From Miscanthus floridulus (lineage: Eukaryota > Streptophyta > Magnoliopsida > Poales > Poaceae): a stretch of 64,000 bases of DNA. The notes below the pieces were generated by a model. That model saw only the letters and a list, made by a program, of their open reading frames with translations. It was not told the DNA's origin and made no database searches. The translations under genes were made by a program, and so were the position numbers. The DNA lies in the NCBI RefSeq assembly GCF_019320115.1, contig NC_089598.1:26703491-26767490 (forward strand). The letters are read 5' to 3'. Of the stretch, positions 9,914-20,762 are shown piece after piece; within the stretch, counting starts at the first letter, position 1, and the number at the start of each line of letters is the position of its first letter.

Positions 9914-12900
9914 TGTAACACCCTTGGTGTTATGAGCTTGTTTAGCACCAAGATTTAGGCCTAAGAAAATCATCGAAATGAGTTTCTCAGATTTTTTATT
10001 TAAAAACACACTTGAAATGATACACAAATCCTATGTGGCTCACTTCTCTAGAGAGAGAGAGAGAGTCAAATAAAATTAGTGAGTTAGTTTACTTAAATGC
10101 ATATATGTATTAATGAAAAATCCTAACGTGAAGAGTAGAATAAGTAGTTCTAAGCATTGGCACAGAAGCAATTTTTATAAACAAAAAATAAATATAATTT
10201 GTATGTAGTACTTGAATAAAGTTTAGAGTGTAAGTGTAGTAGACAGAAATGCAACATTATTTTTTGGTGAATAAATACTATTAGTTAGTAATTTGGGAAG
10301 TTCAAAAATCAAATTTGGGATTTAAGAAGGGTCATTTCGTTGCCGGCAAACACTTGAACTTGTGTTTAAAAGTATCATTCTTTGGCGAACTATATTGGAC
10401 AAACTAATTAGAAAGTGCTTAGATATTTTGGTTCTAAGAGTTAGCATGTAGTATGGGCTAGGTCATGGTACAATTGTTAGTTGAATTCGGCAAGGTTTAG
10501 ACCTTTTAAAAATTCAATCAAAAGTGTTAGGGGAGGTTAGTACTAATCAAACATTGAATTCTTGTAGGTCTGAAATGATAATAGACAATGCTATTTTATC
10601 ATTTAAATTTTAACAAAAATGCCTAAACATTAGTTTCATGTTTTGGTATCATTGGTTGCATCAAAGTGAGTGTTCAAGCATGGTATAAGTGGTTGTGGTG
10701 TTGGGTAGTATGTTGCTCTCGCAAAAATTACTCGAACTACATTGGAACGCGTTGTGATCCATGTCGTTGGCTATCTGTTCGTGAACCGGCATTTCAGTGA
10801 CAAGCTTACCTTGGCACTCATTTATCTTTCCCCCTAGCTGCTCTGTGATCATAACTATTGTTTCGTTAGGAACCAGGTGGTGTTGGCTTTAAACTAGTAT
10901 AAGTGGTTGAACCTTAGATGAGATAATTAGCTATTTTTGTTTAGCTTTAAAATGCGTGCATGACGTAGTTTGCTACCACTCAGCCTTAGCCACGGTCACC
11001 ACATGCATGGGTGCTGCTTGCATTTGGCTCATGTCTTGATCGGGCTGCGGCTATTGGCCAGCTTGCGTTGGTTGGTGGCACACAGCCTTGCCCTAGGCGA
11101 TGGTTGGCCCTAGCTGGCCACGGCTTCGTCCCGCTGCTGCATGCGCGCTACGCTCGCATGACCGGCCATTGGGCCTTGCTAAGGTTGAGGCTACATCGCT
11201 TGGTCAATGTGGCGCTCACCCCACCATCGTTCTACCTATCGTGCCAGTCTATGCCTTGGAGCCCTGCCACCGTGTCGCAATGGTGGCCCGACTGCAGAAG
11301 TGATGGGATGCTTCCCTGCCTTGCCTTGCCTCACTAGATGCCATGGAGAGCTCAGCTCGGGTTCGGTCACTCTAAGTTAAGAGCATCGCGCCAAGTCTCC
11401 TATTCGTCCATCGCGTGGACTTGCTCGTGTCACAGCTAGTGACCAGGGTTGGCTGTCTTAAGCCTTCCGCCTGCACACGTGTGCTTCTCCACAGTAGGGC
11501 ATGGCAAGAGCTTGCCTTTTCCACCCTCCAATTGGCTTAGCTCTGGTCCTCCACAAACCGATTCTTTGCACCAGTAGAGGGCATCAGAATCCCACTTGGC
11601 GCTCCATCTCTTCCACCCCCGGCCATGGGCTATCAATGGTCAATTGGGTGTTTTGCTCGTCACAGGCCTTGGTCGCCGCCGTGACCTTGAACTGGGGAGA
11701 GAGGTAGGATTAGAGCGATCAAAGGTCGATTGCTTGGGACCTTAAACTCGCATTGACCCCCTCCACATGGCACTCGCATTGCTTTGCCTAGGAGGCCCAC
11801 CATGAATGCGGTGACGCGCCGGTGCCATGCTTGGCATGTCGCCGTGAGGTGCGGGCACACGTGGCCGGGTCACCTCGTCTCTCCTCTATCTCAATCGCCA
11901 CCGTAGCACGAACCCTAGTGAGCTCCTAATGCTTCTCCACCACTTTCACTCTCCTATGAGCACGTACGATCGGGGGAACGGCCACGCCGCCATCGCAAAT
12001 GGCCACTTGCCGCTGTAGCTCGCAGTACTACGTCCCTGAGCCCCTAATCGCTACCTAGCCGTACGCGTTTAGCCGTGGATTGAGGTCGGCCCCTTACTCC
12101 TATCTTAGCGAGCCTTGGTAGCCTGACGTAGCGGCCCTATGCCATCGGTCGCTGTGGCGGCGAGCGCGAGGAGTCTAGGGACCTTCCCATGGTGAAGTCG
12201 GCAACAATAGGGGGCCCATTTGCAAAAATGATGACTAGGAGAATAGTATGTAGGGAGGTTGCGCTATTACTGTAGAAGAACAGTGTCTCTTTTGCAAGAA
12301 TGCCACCGCAGCATGGGCGTCTCTGCCATTGGGCCGCATTGAGCCATCACGGTGCGCACGCGCCCGTACCCCGCGCTGGGCCGTCGGGACGGATTGGGTT
12401 AAGGTCTGCCCTTTTCTTTTTTTTCCAAGTATTTGCTAATTTAGCTTCTAAGCTAAAATTGTAAATTCAATAAGAGAATTGTGTAGGAACCCAAAAATTG
12501 TGAAACCAATTTTGTTGAGTTCATAAAATCATAATCTATCTTCTAGTGTATTTTATTCACATAGTTTCATAGAATTTTTCAAGAGTAATCTAATTAATTC
12601 GAGATGCTTAATATTATTAAAACATTAACTTGTAGGAATTGTTGTGATGGATTGGTAGTAGTGTTGGCTCTGAATTTTTTACAGTAGATTCCTAACATTA
12701 TTAGGTGCTCACTGTAGTTTTTGTAGCTCCATAATAATTAGTTTGCTAAGGTAGCTAAATGAGCCCTAGTTCGAAAATATATGTTTAAATCAATAAAATA
12801 CCGAAACACCAAGGGATTTTATAACTAAAACATTGTGGGAAATTAGCGCCTAGTTCGACAACTTGGATACATGGTCTAGTACGTTAGTCGTCAGAGCTAG

Positions 12901-13215
12901 CTCGTTAGCTTACGAGACGTAATCGTATTTTAGAGTTGCGGTTGCCGTTGATTATTTACGTCCCTACGTTGCATCCACTGTATTTCATGATAGGAGCGAT
13001 GTTGGATCGCGGAGTCGTCTGGAAGTAGCGGAAGAAGATAGTGCCTTGATGATCATGTCATCATGATGAAAAGCTAACTTGGTTATATTTTAACTAGGCA
13101 AGCCCCGGTGCATAACCCCTATTATTCTACACTTAATTTTATGCTTATGCATTAAGTTTTAAGGAGTTGAATAAAACCCACTTGCATATATATATATATA
13201 TATATATATATCCTT
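9914..13215 (+). repeat. Tekay-type Ty3/gypsy LTR (3' LTR, end not defined)
   Basis: Opens with TGTAACACCC after a polypurine tract and carries the GATTTAGGCCTAAG and GAGTTTCTC motifs seen again at 62,108. It is AT-rich to about 10.98 kb, GC-rich from 10.98 to 12.4 kb, and AT-rich again. It reaches GGCAAGCCCCGGTGCATAAC near 13,110, which I recognise as close to the LTR end in this group. The GC-rich open frames at 11.0-11.9 kb are read here as LTR sequence, not genes. An (AT)n run at about 13,183-13,211 lies at the point where the LTR similarity is lost. Confidence 0.6.
13183..13211. repeat. (AT)n microsatellite
   Basis: An uninterrupted run of AT dinucleotides near the end of the Tekay-type LTR. 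Confidence 0.9.
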
Positions 13216-15597
13216 GTCCTACTAGTATAATGCCCGTGCTAACACTATGGTAAAATTTCAGGGATGCATATGAAAACAACCAAGCGACAAAATTTCAAGA
13301 AAAGAAAACTTATAAAAGAGGAATTGTGGCTTACATTAAACTTCCAACTTTTTTGAATTAGTAATTCCATTACTCAATTACTGGTGCCAAATTGGCAACC
13401 ACATCCATCTATACAATTTAGAATACTGTAAAACAATATGACAATACCCTGATTTAGAATCAACTACCAAGTTGTTGTACATTAGGCTACATTACAAACT
13501 CCTGAGGAATGAAATACATAAATATTTTTCAGTTATGAGCTAATGTCTCCATCTCCCACATCAAACCACTTTCAGAGCTTGTGATCAAAGTATGTTGACA
13601 CTTGCCTTACCCTCTTACCATCATCAGAGTCCCTAGTTTCTTGTGTACTAGGATGCTTAGTATAATCTCAGCATCTGCCCATTTGCCATGGTGAGTTTTC
13701 TTGAAATAAATCTAGAGTAGATCTTTAATCACAAGCACAAACATGCTAGAAGGAAGGGCATGCAGCTCGGGCAGATCTTTTGATCAGATGGAATCACTGA
13801 AGCTGGAGTGTAGATTGTTATTATTTTTTAAAAGGTGAATCTAGAATTTTTCTCATTGGTACACTTGAAATTGAGCTTCTTAATGGACTGCACATGAAGA
13901 TAAAAAGAAGTGTTTACACCAGCCCACCTTCTCCATTAATGAATCTGATCCCATACCAATATTATTTGCAATAAATAAATGGCAGACAGTATTCATTACG
14001 TGCTATTTGAATCATAATAAAATCCACTAATGGAGCCATCGCTACAAGAAAAAGCAGACATAGTAGAAACCAATCGATGGTTAACCCACAGTCAGCTCCA
14101 ACATTGATAAACTATCGCTCTTTCCATCCCTACATGTAGCATTAGAGAAATAATAAATAAAACACTTATACATACACAAATGAATAGGTCAGGTAATCCC
14201 ACTACCATAAATATATGAGGATAGTTGCTAAAGTCCAAAGACTTGTCCATCATGTGTCTCAATCTAACTCTGTAGGAAGGGCATAAGAACAAATAATCAA
14301 AAGATTCAATATGATGAACAATACTACCAAGTTTGGTAATCAATTAATAGAAGAGGTGTAAATGATGGAAACTTGGACCAATGTCTTATATCGTCCTCTG
14401 GTCTGCAAACAATATAAGAAAGATGTTTTCACATGTAAGTTTGGAATGTTGTGAGTCACTAAGGATATACATAGAGATGGTATGAGCATAGACATAAACA
14501 CTCACGATGCCTCCCACTTGCAAGTGAAAATGTGTAATTTATAGCATCCACTATCTACCCTTCACAGAATGTCACTACCTATAGACAGAGCCAATACATG
14601 ACATTAAAAACATCGCTTATCTCTGTATTTTTTTAAAATCCAGTCATACACTGTCAAGTGGCAACACATTTAATTCTCAGTTAATTTTTAAAATAGTTCA
14701 TGATGCATAATATTTATTTAGCAAACCTATAACTAACATTGTCTTCAATGCATAACATTAGATTTCAGATTCGAAGTGGAAGAACAAATGAGTACTCACA
14801 TATGTATCTGCTAAGGGAACATTAAGCGCTTCCACCTGAAAGAAACATACAAGCAAATGTAGTCAATGCAACCTATATCCTAGAACATCAAATGGAAACT
14901 GGAATACAACTGCATTTTGCACAATTTAAAGTTGACACAATGCTCATTAGCAGTAGCCTGAGCTATATATAGAAGAATACAGCTGCATTTTGCACAATTT
15001 AAACTATAACCTATATCCTAGAACATCAAATGGAAACTGGAAGATAAACAAGCACTACAATTATTTGATAGTACACATCAACAATGATTCTGCCTTTCCT
15101 AGACATGTCAAAATTCTAAGAAAGGTCCTAATCATGGTATATAAGCATCCTCCAACATACTAATGTGTGCACTGAGTAGAGTAGGATAAATATCAACTCT
15201 GCAAGCACCTATATTTTTTTGACCATTAAACCCAACAAACACCACAGCTCATGCAGAATCCTGTAAAGACACAATGTCACCTCAAAAAAATTCTCATTGG
15301 ACAAAATAACTGTCCCAACAACTGATTATTAGTTTTTCAGAAAGCCACTAAATATGTTGCAAGTACTACAAAGTACAAACCTGTCAAAAGTTAAACACTT
15401 CCCAACAATAGCCAACTTTCTCTTGATGTTCCCATCTTCAACTCTTTTCATTTCTATACATCTAGTACTGTGGTAAGGACATTTGCAGAGAGTTCACAAG
15501 CTCCGTCCGTATATGACATGTGACGAAAGATCATTAGCATAAGTTTTTGTTGTATGTGCTGTCCTCATAAGGTTCTTGTGATTCAGACTAGCAGAAA

Positions 15598-16128
15598 ATT
15601 CAGGCTCAATCCATGCACTTCATAACCATCACAATAGAAAAGAAAAAGAAACCTATGCAGGAGAATCAACCTATATAAGAATAAATCAACAAAAAATAGC
15701 AATACAAAAAAGCAGAAGTAATCTGAATGGTTACTATTTCTCGACAACAAGTTATGTTGCCTATAAAGAATTTTTTGTTTGTTATTAGCATGTATGGCCA
15801 TGAATTGTGCTAATTCCCTTTGGTTTTCCTTTTTTGTTTGAGGTCACGATGGTTCGATGGATTGGATTCTCTAGGATAGATTTTTTTTCATTTTTTTCTT
15901 GAAAGGTTACATTAGGTGTAGATGGGGATCTCGATCCATGCACTCCATAACCATCACATCAGAAAAGAAAAAGAAGTATGTGCAGAAGAATCAACCTATA
16001 AGAATAAATCAACAAAAATTAGCAATAAAAAAGCAGAAGTAATCTGAATGGTTACTATTTCTCAACAATAAGGTATGTGGCCTAAAAAGAACTTTTTGTT
16101 TGTTATTAGCACGTATGGCCATGAAAGG
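15598..16128. repeat. Direct duplication of about 200 bp
   Basis: The segment at about 15,603-15,800 (CAATCCATGCACTTCATAAC to ATTAGCATGTATGGCCATGAA) recurs at about 15,933-16,128 with roughly one change in ten bases and small indels. The 130 bases between the copies hold one arm of the inverted repeat described separately. Confidence 0.8.
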
Positions 16129-16505
16129 CTTTATCTGTTTATCTGTGCATCATCAAGTTAACATAAAGACATAAATGAAAATCCTAATGGGTTCACATTT
16201 TGCAACGCCACTACCAAGCTAACACAATAGTACTACTATACTACTACTATCGAACAAAGGAATATATTTGCATCGTGAACCCAATAGATTCTTTTCATGT
16301 CGCCATTGATCCATCATTTGTGGCAACTAAAAAAAGTGCCAAGAGATTTACAGGTTAAAAAAAAGCAAACATTTATGATCCTAAGATCTCACATCTACAC
16401 CTAATGTAACCTTCCAAGAAAGAACTAGAAAAAAATCTATCCTAAAGAACCCAATCCATCGAACCACCGTGACCTCAAACAAAAAAGAAAAACCAAAAGC
16501 AATTA
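15815..16505. repeat. Inverted repeat, arms of about 110 bp
   Basis: The left arm at about 15,815-15,925 (TTTGGTTTTCCTTTTTTGTTT to TTACATTAGGTGTAGATG) matches the reverse complement of about 16,388-16,503. The loop is about 460 bp and includes the second direct-repeat copy. The right arm starts at a possible GT donor on the minus strand, suggesting duplicated intron sequence. Confidence 0.78.
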
Positions 16506-16522
16506 GAATAAATAAGAACTCA

Positions 16523-16750
16523 CAGCAGCTTCTCCTCGGCGATGATGAACTCAGCAAAGGACCCAAGGTCGGTAAAGGAGCAAACACAGTCGCCAGGCTA
16601 GAGCGTACGCACGTCATGCCTGACTGCTCGATCCCACCATGCTAGAGTAGTTGGATCCAGGCGTGAACGACAGTAGGGGCCACTCATGGTACTTGCCCTG
16701 CACGTGGAAGAACATGGTGGAGTTGAGGCTGGTCACCGCGATTCGCACTC
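16523..16750 (-). pseudogene. Exon-like gene fragment, family unknown
   Basis: The minus strand reads SLNSTMFFHVQGKYHEWPLL and then, after a frame change near 16,620, FTDLGSFAEFIIAEEKL, ending at a GTGAGT splice-donor-like site at about 16,523. The GC content and codon pattern differ from the AT-rich flanks. I cannot assign the protein. It could be a captured exon with a frameshift or a chance reading. Confidence 0.3.
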
Positions 16751-17439
16751 ATACAGCCGTCGGTGACGAGATCTTCCGCACGCGGCGAACAAGGGAGGCT
16801 TAAGTGGTTGAGCCAAACAATGTGGCGGGGGCAGCACGCGCTGCTTAGGAAGCCAAACATGGAGGTGGCGGCATGTATGGCCCTAGCAGGCGTGCATAGA
16901 GGCTGCGGCGCATGCAGCATTGGTAGGCACATGTGGAGATGGCGATGTGTGTGGCCCCGGTGAGGGCGCCATCACGCGGCATGGGGTGGGTCGACAAATG
17001 CGGCTCGGCGTGACCTGGCGAGAGCCGATGCAGTGCGGACTAGGCTGGGGCTGCAAGCATGATTGGCATGGGGAGCTACGCGGCCTAGAGATAGGCGGCA
17101 AGCGGCACCGGCGGGGAACCCTAGCCATGGGACGGGAAGGGTTGCGAGTCACGAGACTGGGAGGGTTCACCGAGTGTGGAAGCAGTCATAGTGTGTGTGG
17201 TGTCGCATGAGAAGAGGGGGAGGGCACGAGGGTGAGGGGTGAGAAGCCTCGCATCACACTTCTTCTCTTGGTCCTTAGATCTGACATAGTTCTTTCATGA
17301 GCCTTTGATTTTAATGGAGGTAAATTCCTATGTGCAATTTTCTGGCTGTATAAAGGTTGGACTACTCAGCGGGGGACGTTTTCCTTGGTGGATCTAAAAT
17401 AATTCTAACTGGTCAATTATAGTAGAGATGAGTCTTACT

Positions 17440-18747
17440 AGTATGACATGATTGTTTTGTGGGCTGACCGGACACGCTAATCGTAATGATCGGATGTGAT
17501 GGCCCAGCGTCCGATCATGCTACGCCATCCACGTGTTGCTCTGTGTTCAACCAGAGCCACTCGATCTCAATGGTAACTTCATGCACCAACGGTCAAAGAC
17601 GACCAAACACGCCAAACCCACGACTTGACGCACCTGAGCCGCATTAGATCGCTCCCGTGCGCGCGTAGCCAACACCTAACCAGACGTGCCTCTGCTCCAG
17701 AGAGCTCCCCGAGCCTCTATTTTGTGACCAGACGTGTTAGGTGAGTCATGATCGAACGCAGCACCTAAGTCCGGTTCTTCACCGCCTACCACGTTTCAAT
17801 GCTAAGCCTGCGCCACTATGTCAGCGAACATCAGAGATGACCAAACGCTGGCGCAAAGAGTGACCTGACGCGTAGAGGCCGCATCTGGTAATAAGACCGA
17901 GACCGCACGCTCTTAGCTGCCACTTTCACTAACACATAGGTCCTCCTGAGGCCAGCGTCCAGTCACTCATAGTGATACTTTCTCGCCTCCGTTTCTTCAC
18001 CGAGTTGATCCACAACAACTCCAACCATTTCTCCTTTATAAATGTGCTAACACCACCAAGTGATCACCACCTTGTACACGTGTGTTAGCTTTTCACAAAT
18101 ATTTTTCCAAAGGATTAGCACTCTTTTCTCAACGCCACTTGATCCTAACACATATGCAAAGTTAGACCGCTCAAGTGGCACGAGATGACCAATATGCAAA
18201 CAAGTTTGCTCCTCTTAATAGTACAACCATCTATCCTAAACCTGGTCATCAACTTCTCTACGCGCCTATGACCGGTGAAAGGAAATGCCCTATAGATTAT
18301 ACCTTTGCCTTACGCATTCCATTCCATCTCCTCTAATGTCGATGCAACACATGCACCAACATGACCATAAATGATATGATCCACTTTATATCATCACATG
18401 ACCTTGTTGGTTCGATATTGACCTCACTTGCTCTTCTTCGTTGCCTTGGTCCATCGGCTCCAAGTCCTCACTAGACTTGCCCTTCACACTTGCAACCGGT
18501 CCGTCAAGCCAAGCCTTGTCTTAATCTTCTCCACCTTAGTTACATGACTCAATGTCATGTCTCATATGTAATGAGCTCCTTCATCACATATGTGAGCCTT
18601 GTAACAAATCCAAGCCAACTTCACCGTCATGGCATGAGTTGCTTACACACATGTACCTATAGACTAATCACCTATGTATTGCATTTAAACACATATTAGT
18701 CCACCTAGGTTGTCACTCAATTACCAAAACCAAACAAGGACCTTTCA
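17440..18747 (-). repeat. Inverted fragment of a SIRE-like copia LTR
   Basis: Read leftward it starts TGAAAGGTCCTTGTTTGGTT at 18,747 and contains the reverse complement of motifs of the neighbouring copia LTR (GTGTTAGCATTT-like, CACCTTGTACAC-like, and repeated CGTCCGGTC/GACCGGACG units around 17,460-17,760). It is shorter than the 1.8-kb LTRs of the adjacent element and lacks their 3' half. It is therefore a truncated relative inserted in the opposite direction. Confidence 0.65.
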
Positions 18748-18749
18748 TA

Positions 18750-18891
18750 GGCCCATTACGTCGATGGCTTTATCTGGTGGTGCTGAAAAAATTACAAAAT
18801 CTTCCCAACAACTAGTTTTGACTTGTGGGCTATAAATAGAGGGGGTGGTCGATTGGAGTGAGGTTGTTGGTGCCCAAGGGCTATGATGAGG
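18750..18891 (+). promoter_or_regulatory. TATA-containing region cut by the copia insertion
   Basis: GGCTATAAATAGAGG at about 18,829-18,843 is a strong plant TATA box. About 45 bases later the sequence CTATGATGAGG is interrupted by the copia element (TSD TGAGG) and continues at 29,051 with ACATGCAACC and, further on, CAAGGTAAGC, a splice-donor-like site. It may be the promoter and leader of a host gene or of another LTR. Nothing downstream identifies a product. Confidence 0.4.
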
Positions 18892-20705
18892 TGAAAGCTC
18901 TAGTTTGGTTTTGGTAAATTGATGAAACCCTAAGTGCTAACCTAGTTTATCAAGTGATCATGAGATAGGTAGCACACTTCAAGTGGAGAAGCCAATGAAG
19001 ATCATAACATGACAATAGTGATGACATGGCGATGATCAAGGGCTTAAACTTGAAAAGAAGAAAGAGAAAAACAAAATGCGCAAGGCAAAGGTATAATCCA
19101 TAGGAGCTATTTTGTTTTGGTGATCAAGACACTTAGAGAGTGTGATCACATTTAGGTTTGATAGCCGTACTATTAAGAGGGGTGAAACTCATATCGGAAT
19201 GCAGTTATCAAAGTGCCACTAGATGCTCTAACTTATTGCATATGCATTTAGGATATAGTGGAGTGCTAACACCCTTGATAATATTTGTGAAAATATGCTA
19301 ACAAATATGCACAAGGTGATACACTTGGTGGTTAGCACATTGGAGCAAGGGTGGAGAAGTTAGAAGTGAAAACAGAGGTGATGCTGGCGTCGATCAACTG
19401 ACCAGACGCTGGATCCAAAAGCATCGGACGCTAACTGGCTACGTCCGATCAAGTTGATTGGCGGTACAGAGGCTAGGGTTTACCACCGAACGCTAGGCTG
19501 TGTCTGGTCAAGGTGGACCAGACACGTCTGGTCGAGGAAAACTAGGTTTCAACCCTTACTGTACTCGACCGAACGCTGAGGCTTCAGCGTCCGGTCAGTT
19601 CTACTTGAGTGTCCGATCAACTTTATAGCCGTTGAAAACTAACGAACAGTGTTTTAAGCTGGTAACATGTGGCATCCATCAGTGGACCGGACGCTGGGTC
19701 CAGCGTCCGGTCAGTAAGACCGGAGCGTCCGGTCAGAGCGCTGTGTGCCTAGTGAAGGGGTACAACAGCTCTATTTCGTGGGGGCTTCTATTTAAGCTCC
19801 ATGGCCAGCTGTGGCTCATATCTTTTGGCCATTTTCATTGACATAGCAACCTTGTGAGCCTAGCTAAAGTTCTCCCACTCATCTCCATTATTGATTCATC
19901 ATCATAGTGAGATTGGGAGTGAATCCAAGTGCATTGCTTGAGTGATTGCATCTAGAGGCACTTGGTGTTTGTGTTTCGCTATGGATTTCACTTGTTACTC
20001 TTGGTGGTTGCTACCACCTAGATGGCTTGGAGCAGCGAGGATCATTGAGCGGAGGGTGATGATTGTCTTCGGCTCTGATCGTGGTGATTGTGAGGGGTTC
20101 TTGACCTTTCCCCGACGGAGTGCCAAAAGGTACTCTAGTGAATTGCTTGTGGCTTGTGTGATCCTCATCTTGTGTTGGTTGTGCGGCACCCTATTGAGGG
20201 TTTGGCATGTGAAGCCAATTAGCACGTGAACCTCCAAGTGAGTGAATCGCCACAACGAGGAGTAGCTTGCCGGCAAGCAAGTGAACCTCGGTAAAAATCA
20301 TTATGTTCATCCTTTGATTCTGAGGTGATTAGTCTTCATTGTTATTCATCCTTGTTATTGATTGGTTCACTCCTCTATACGGTGGTATAACTATCTTGAT
20401 CACTCTCTTTACTTTACCGCAAACTAGTTGACAAGTTCTTTAGTGTAGCTAGTTGTGAGAGCTTGCATGCTTGGTTGGTGTGGCTCTTTAGTTAGCCTTT
20501 GAGAGCACACTAACATAAGGTAGTGTCATTGCTCTTGTGTGAATTGACACTATCTAAACTAGAATTGTGGTAGATGGCTTGCATTTTGAGTAGGCTAGCG
20601 CAACACTTGCTTCGCCTCATAATTGTCTAACCATTTTGTTAAGTGTTGTTGTAGAAATTTTATTAGGCTATTCAACCCCCCCCCTCTAGCCATTAGGACC
20701 TTTCA
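18892..20705 (+). repeat. 5' LTR of the copia element
   Basis: 1,814 bp, TGAAAGCTCT to GACCTTTCA. U3 contains a cluster of CGTCCGGTC/GACCGGACG units (19,400-19,740), including the perfect hairpin at 19,685-19,712. A TATA-like TCTATTTAAGC at about 19,788 marks the likely promoter. Confidence 0.93.
19685..19712. promoter_or_regulatory. Perfect 13-bp-arm hairpin in the LTR U3
   Basis: GACCGGACGCTGG, two bases, CCAGCGTCCGGTC. It lies about 75 bp upstream of the TATA-like box. The same place in the 3' LTR has one mismatch, while the neighbouring hairpin at 27,910-27,939 is perfect in the 3' LTR and imperfect in the 5' LTR. Confidence 0.75.
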
Positions 20706-20707
20706 AG

Positions 20708-20719
20708 TGGTATCAGAGT
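20708..20719 (+). other. Primer binding site for initiator tRNA-Met
   Basis: TGGTATCAGAGT lies two bases after the 5' LTR. It is complementary to the 3' end of plant initiator tRNA-Met except for the last base (usual TGGTATCAGAGC). Confidence 0.85.
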
Positions 20720-20762
20720 CGAGGTCGCCGTTATTTGAGGCTTAACAACCTTCGGTGTTAAA

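Larger units (their letters stand above)
13216..17430. other. Unassigned AT-rich block with internal repeats
   Basis: Begins with CTACTAGTATAATGCCCGTGC, a motif frequent in grass repeats; a related one occurs near 45,085. No intact coding frame is seen. It contains a short duplication at 14,880-15,060, the direct and inverted repeats at 15.6-16.5 kb, and a GC-rich right part (16.5-17.2 kb) with an exon-like minus-strand stretch. It may be a composite element carrying a captured gene fragment. Confidence 0.4.

Noticed and set aside
11011..11860. GC-rich open frames on both strands
   Set aside because: They lie in the GC-rich middle of a Tekay-type LTR, have no recognisable motif, and overlap each other on opposite strands.
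13219..17445. Identical 9-mer TACTAGTAT at both ends of the unassigned block, possible target duplication
   Set aside because: The outer flanks belong to different LTR families and the inner ends show no inverted repeat, so it is probably coincidence.
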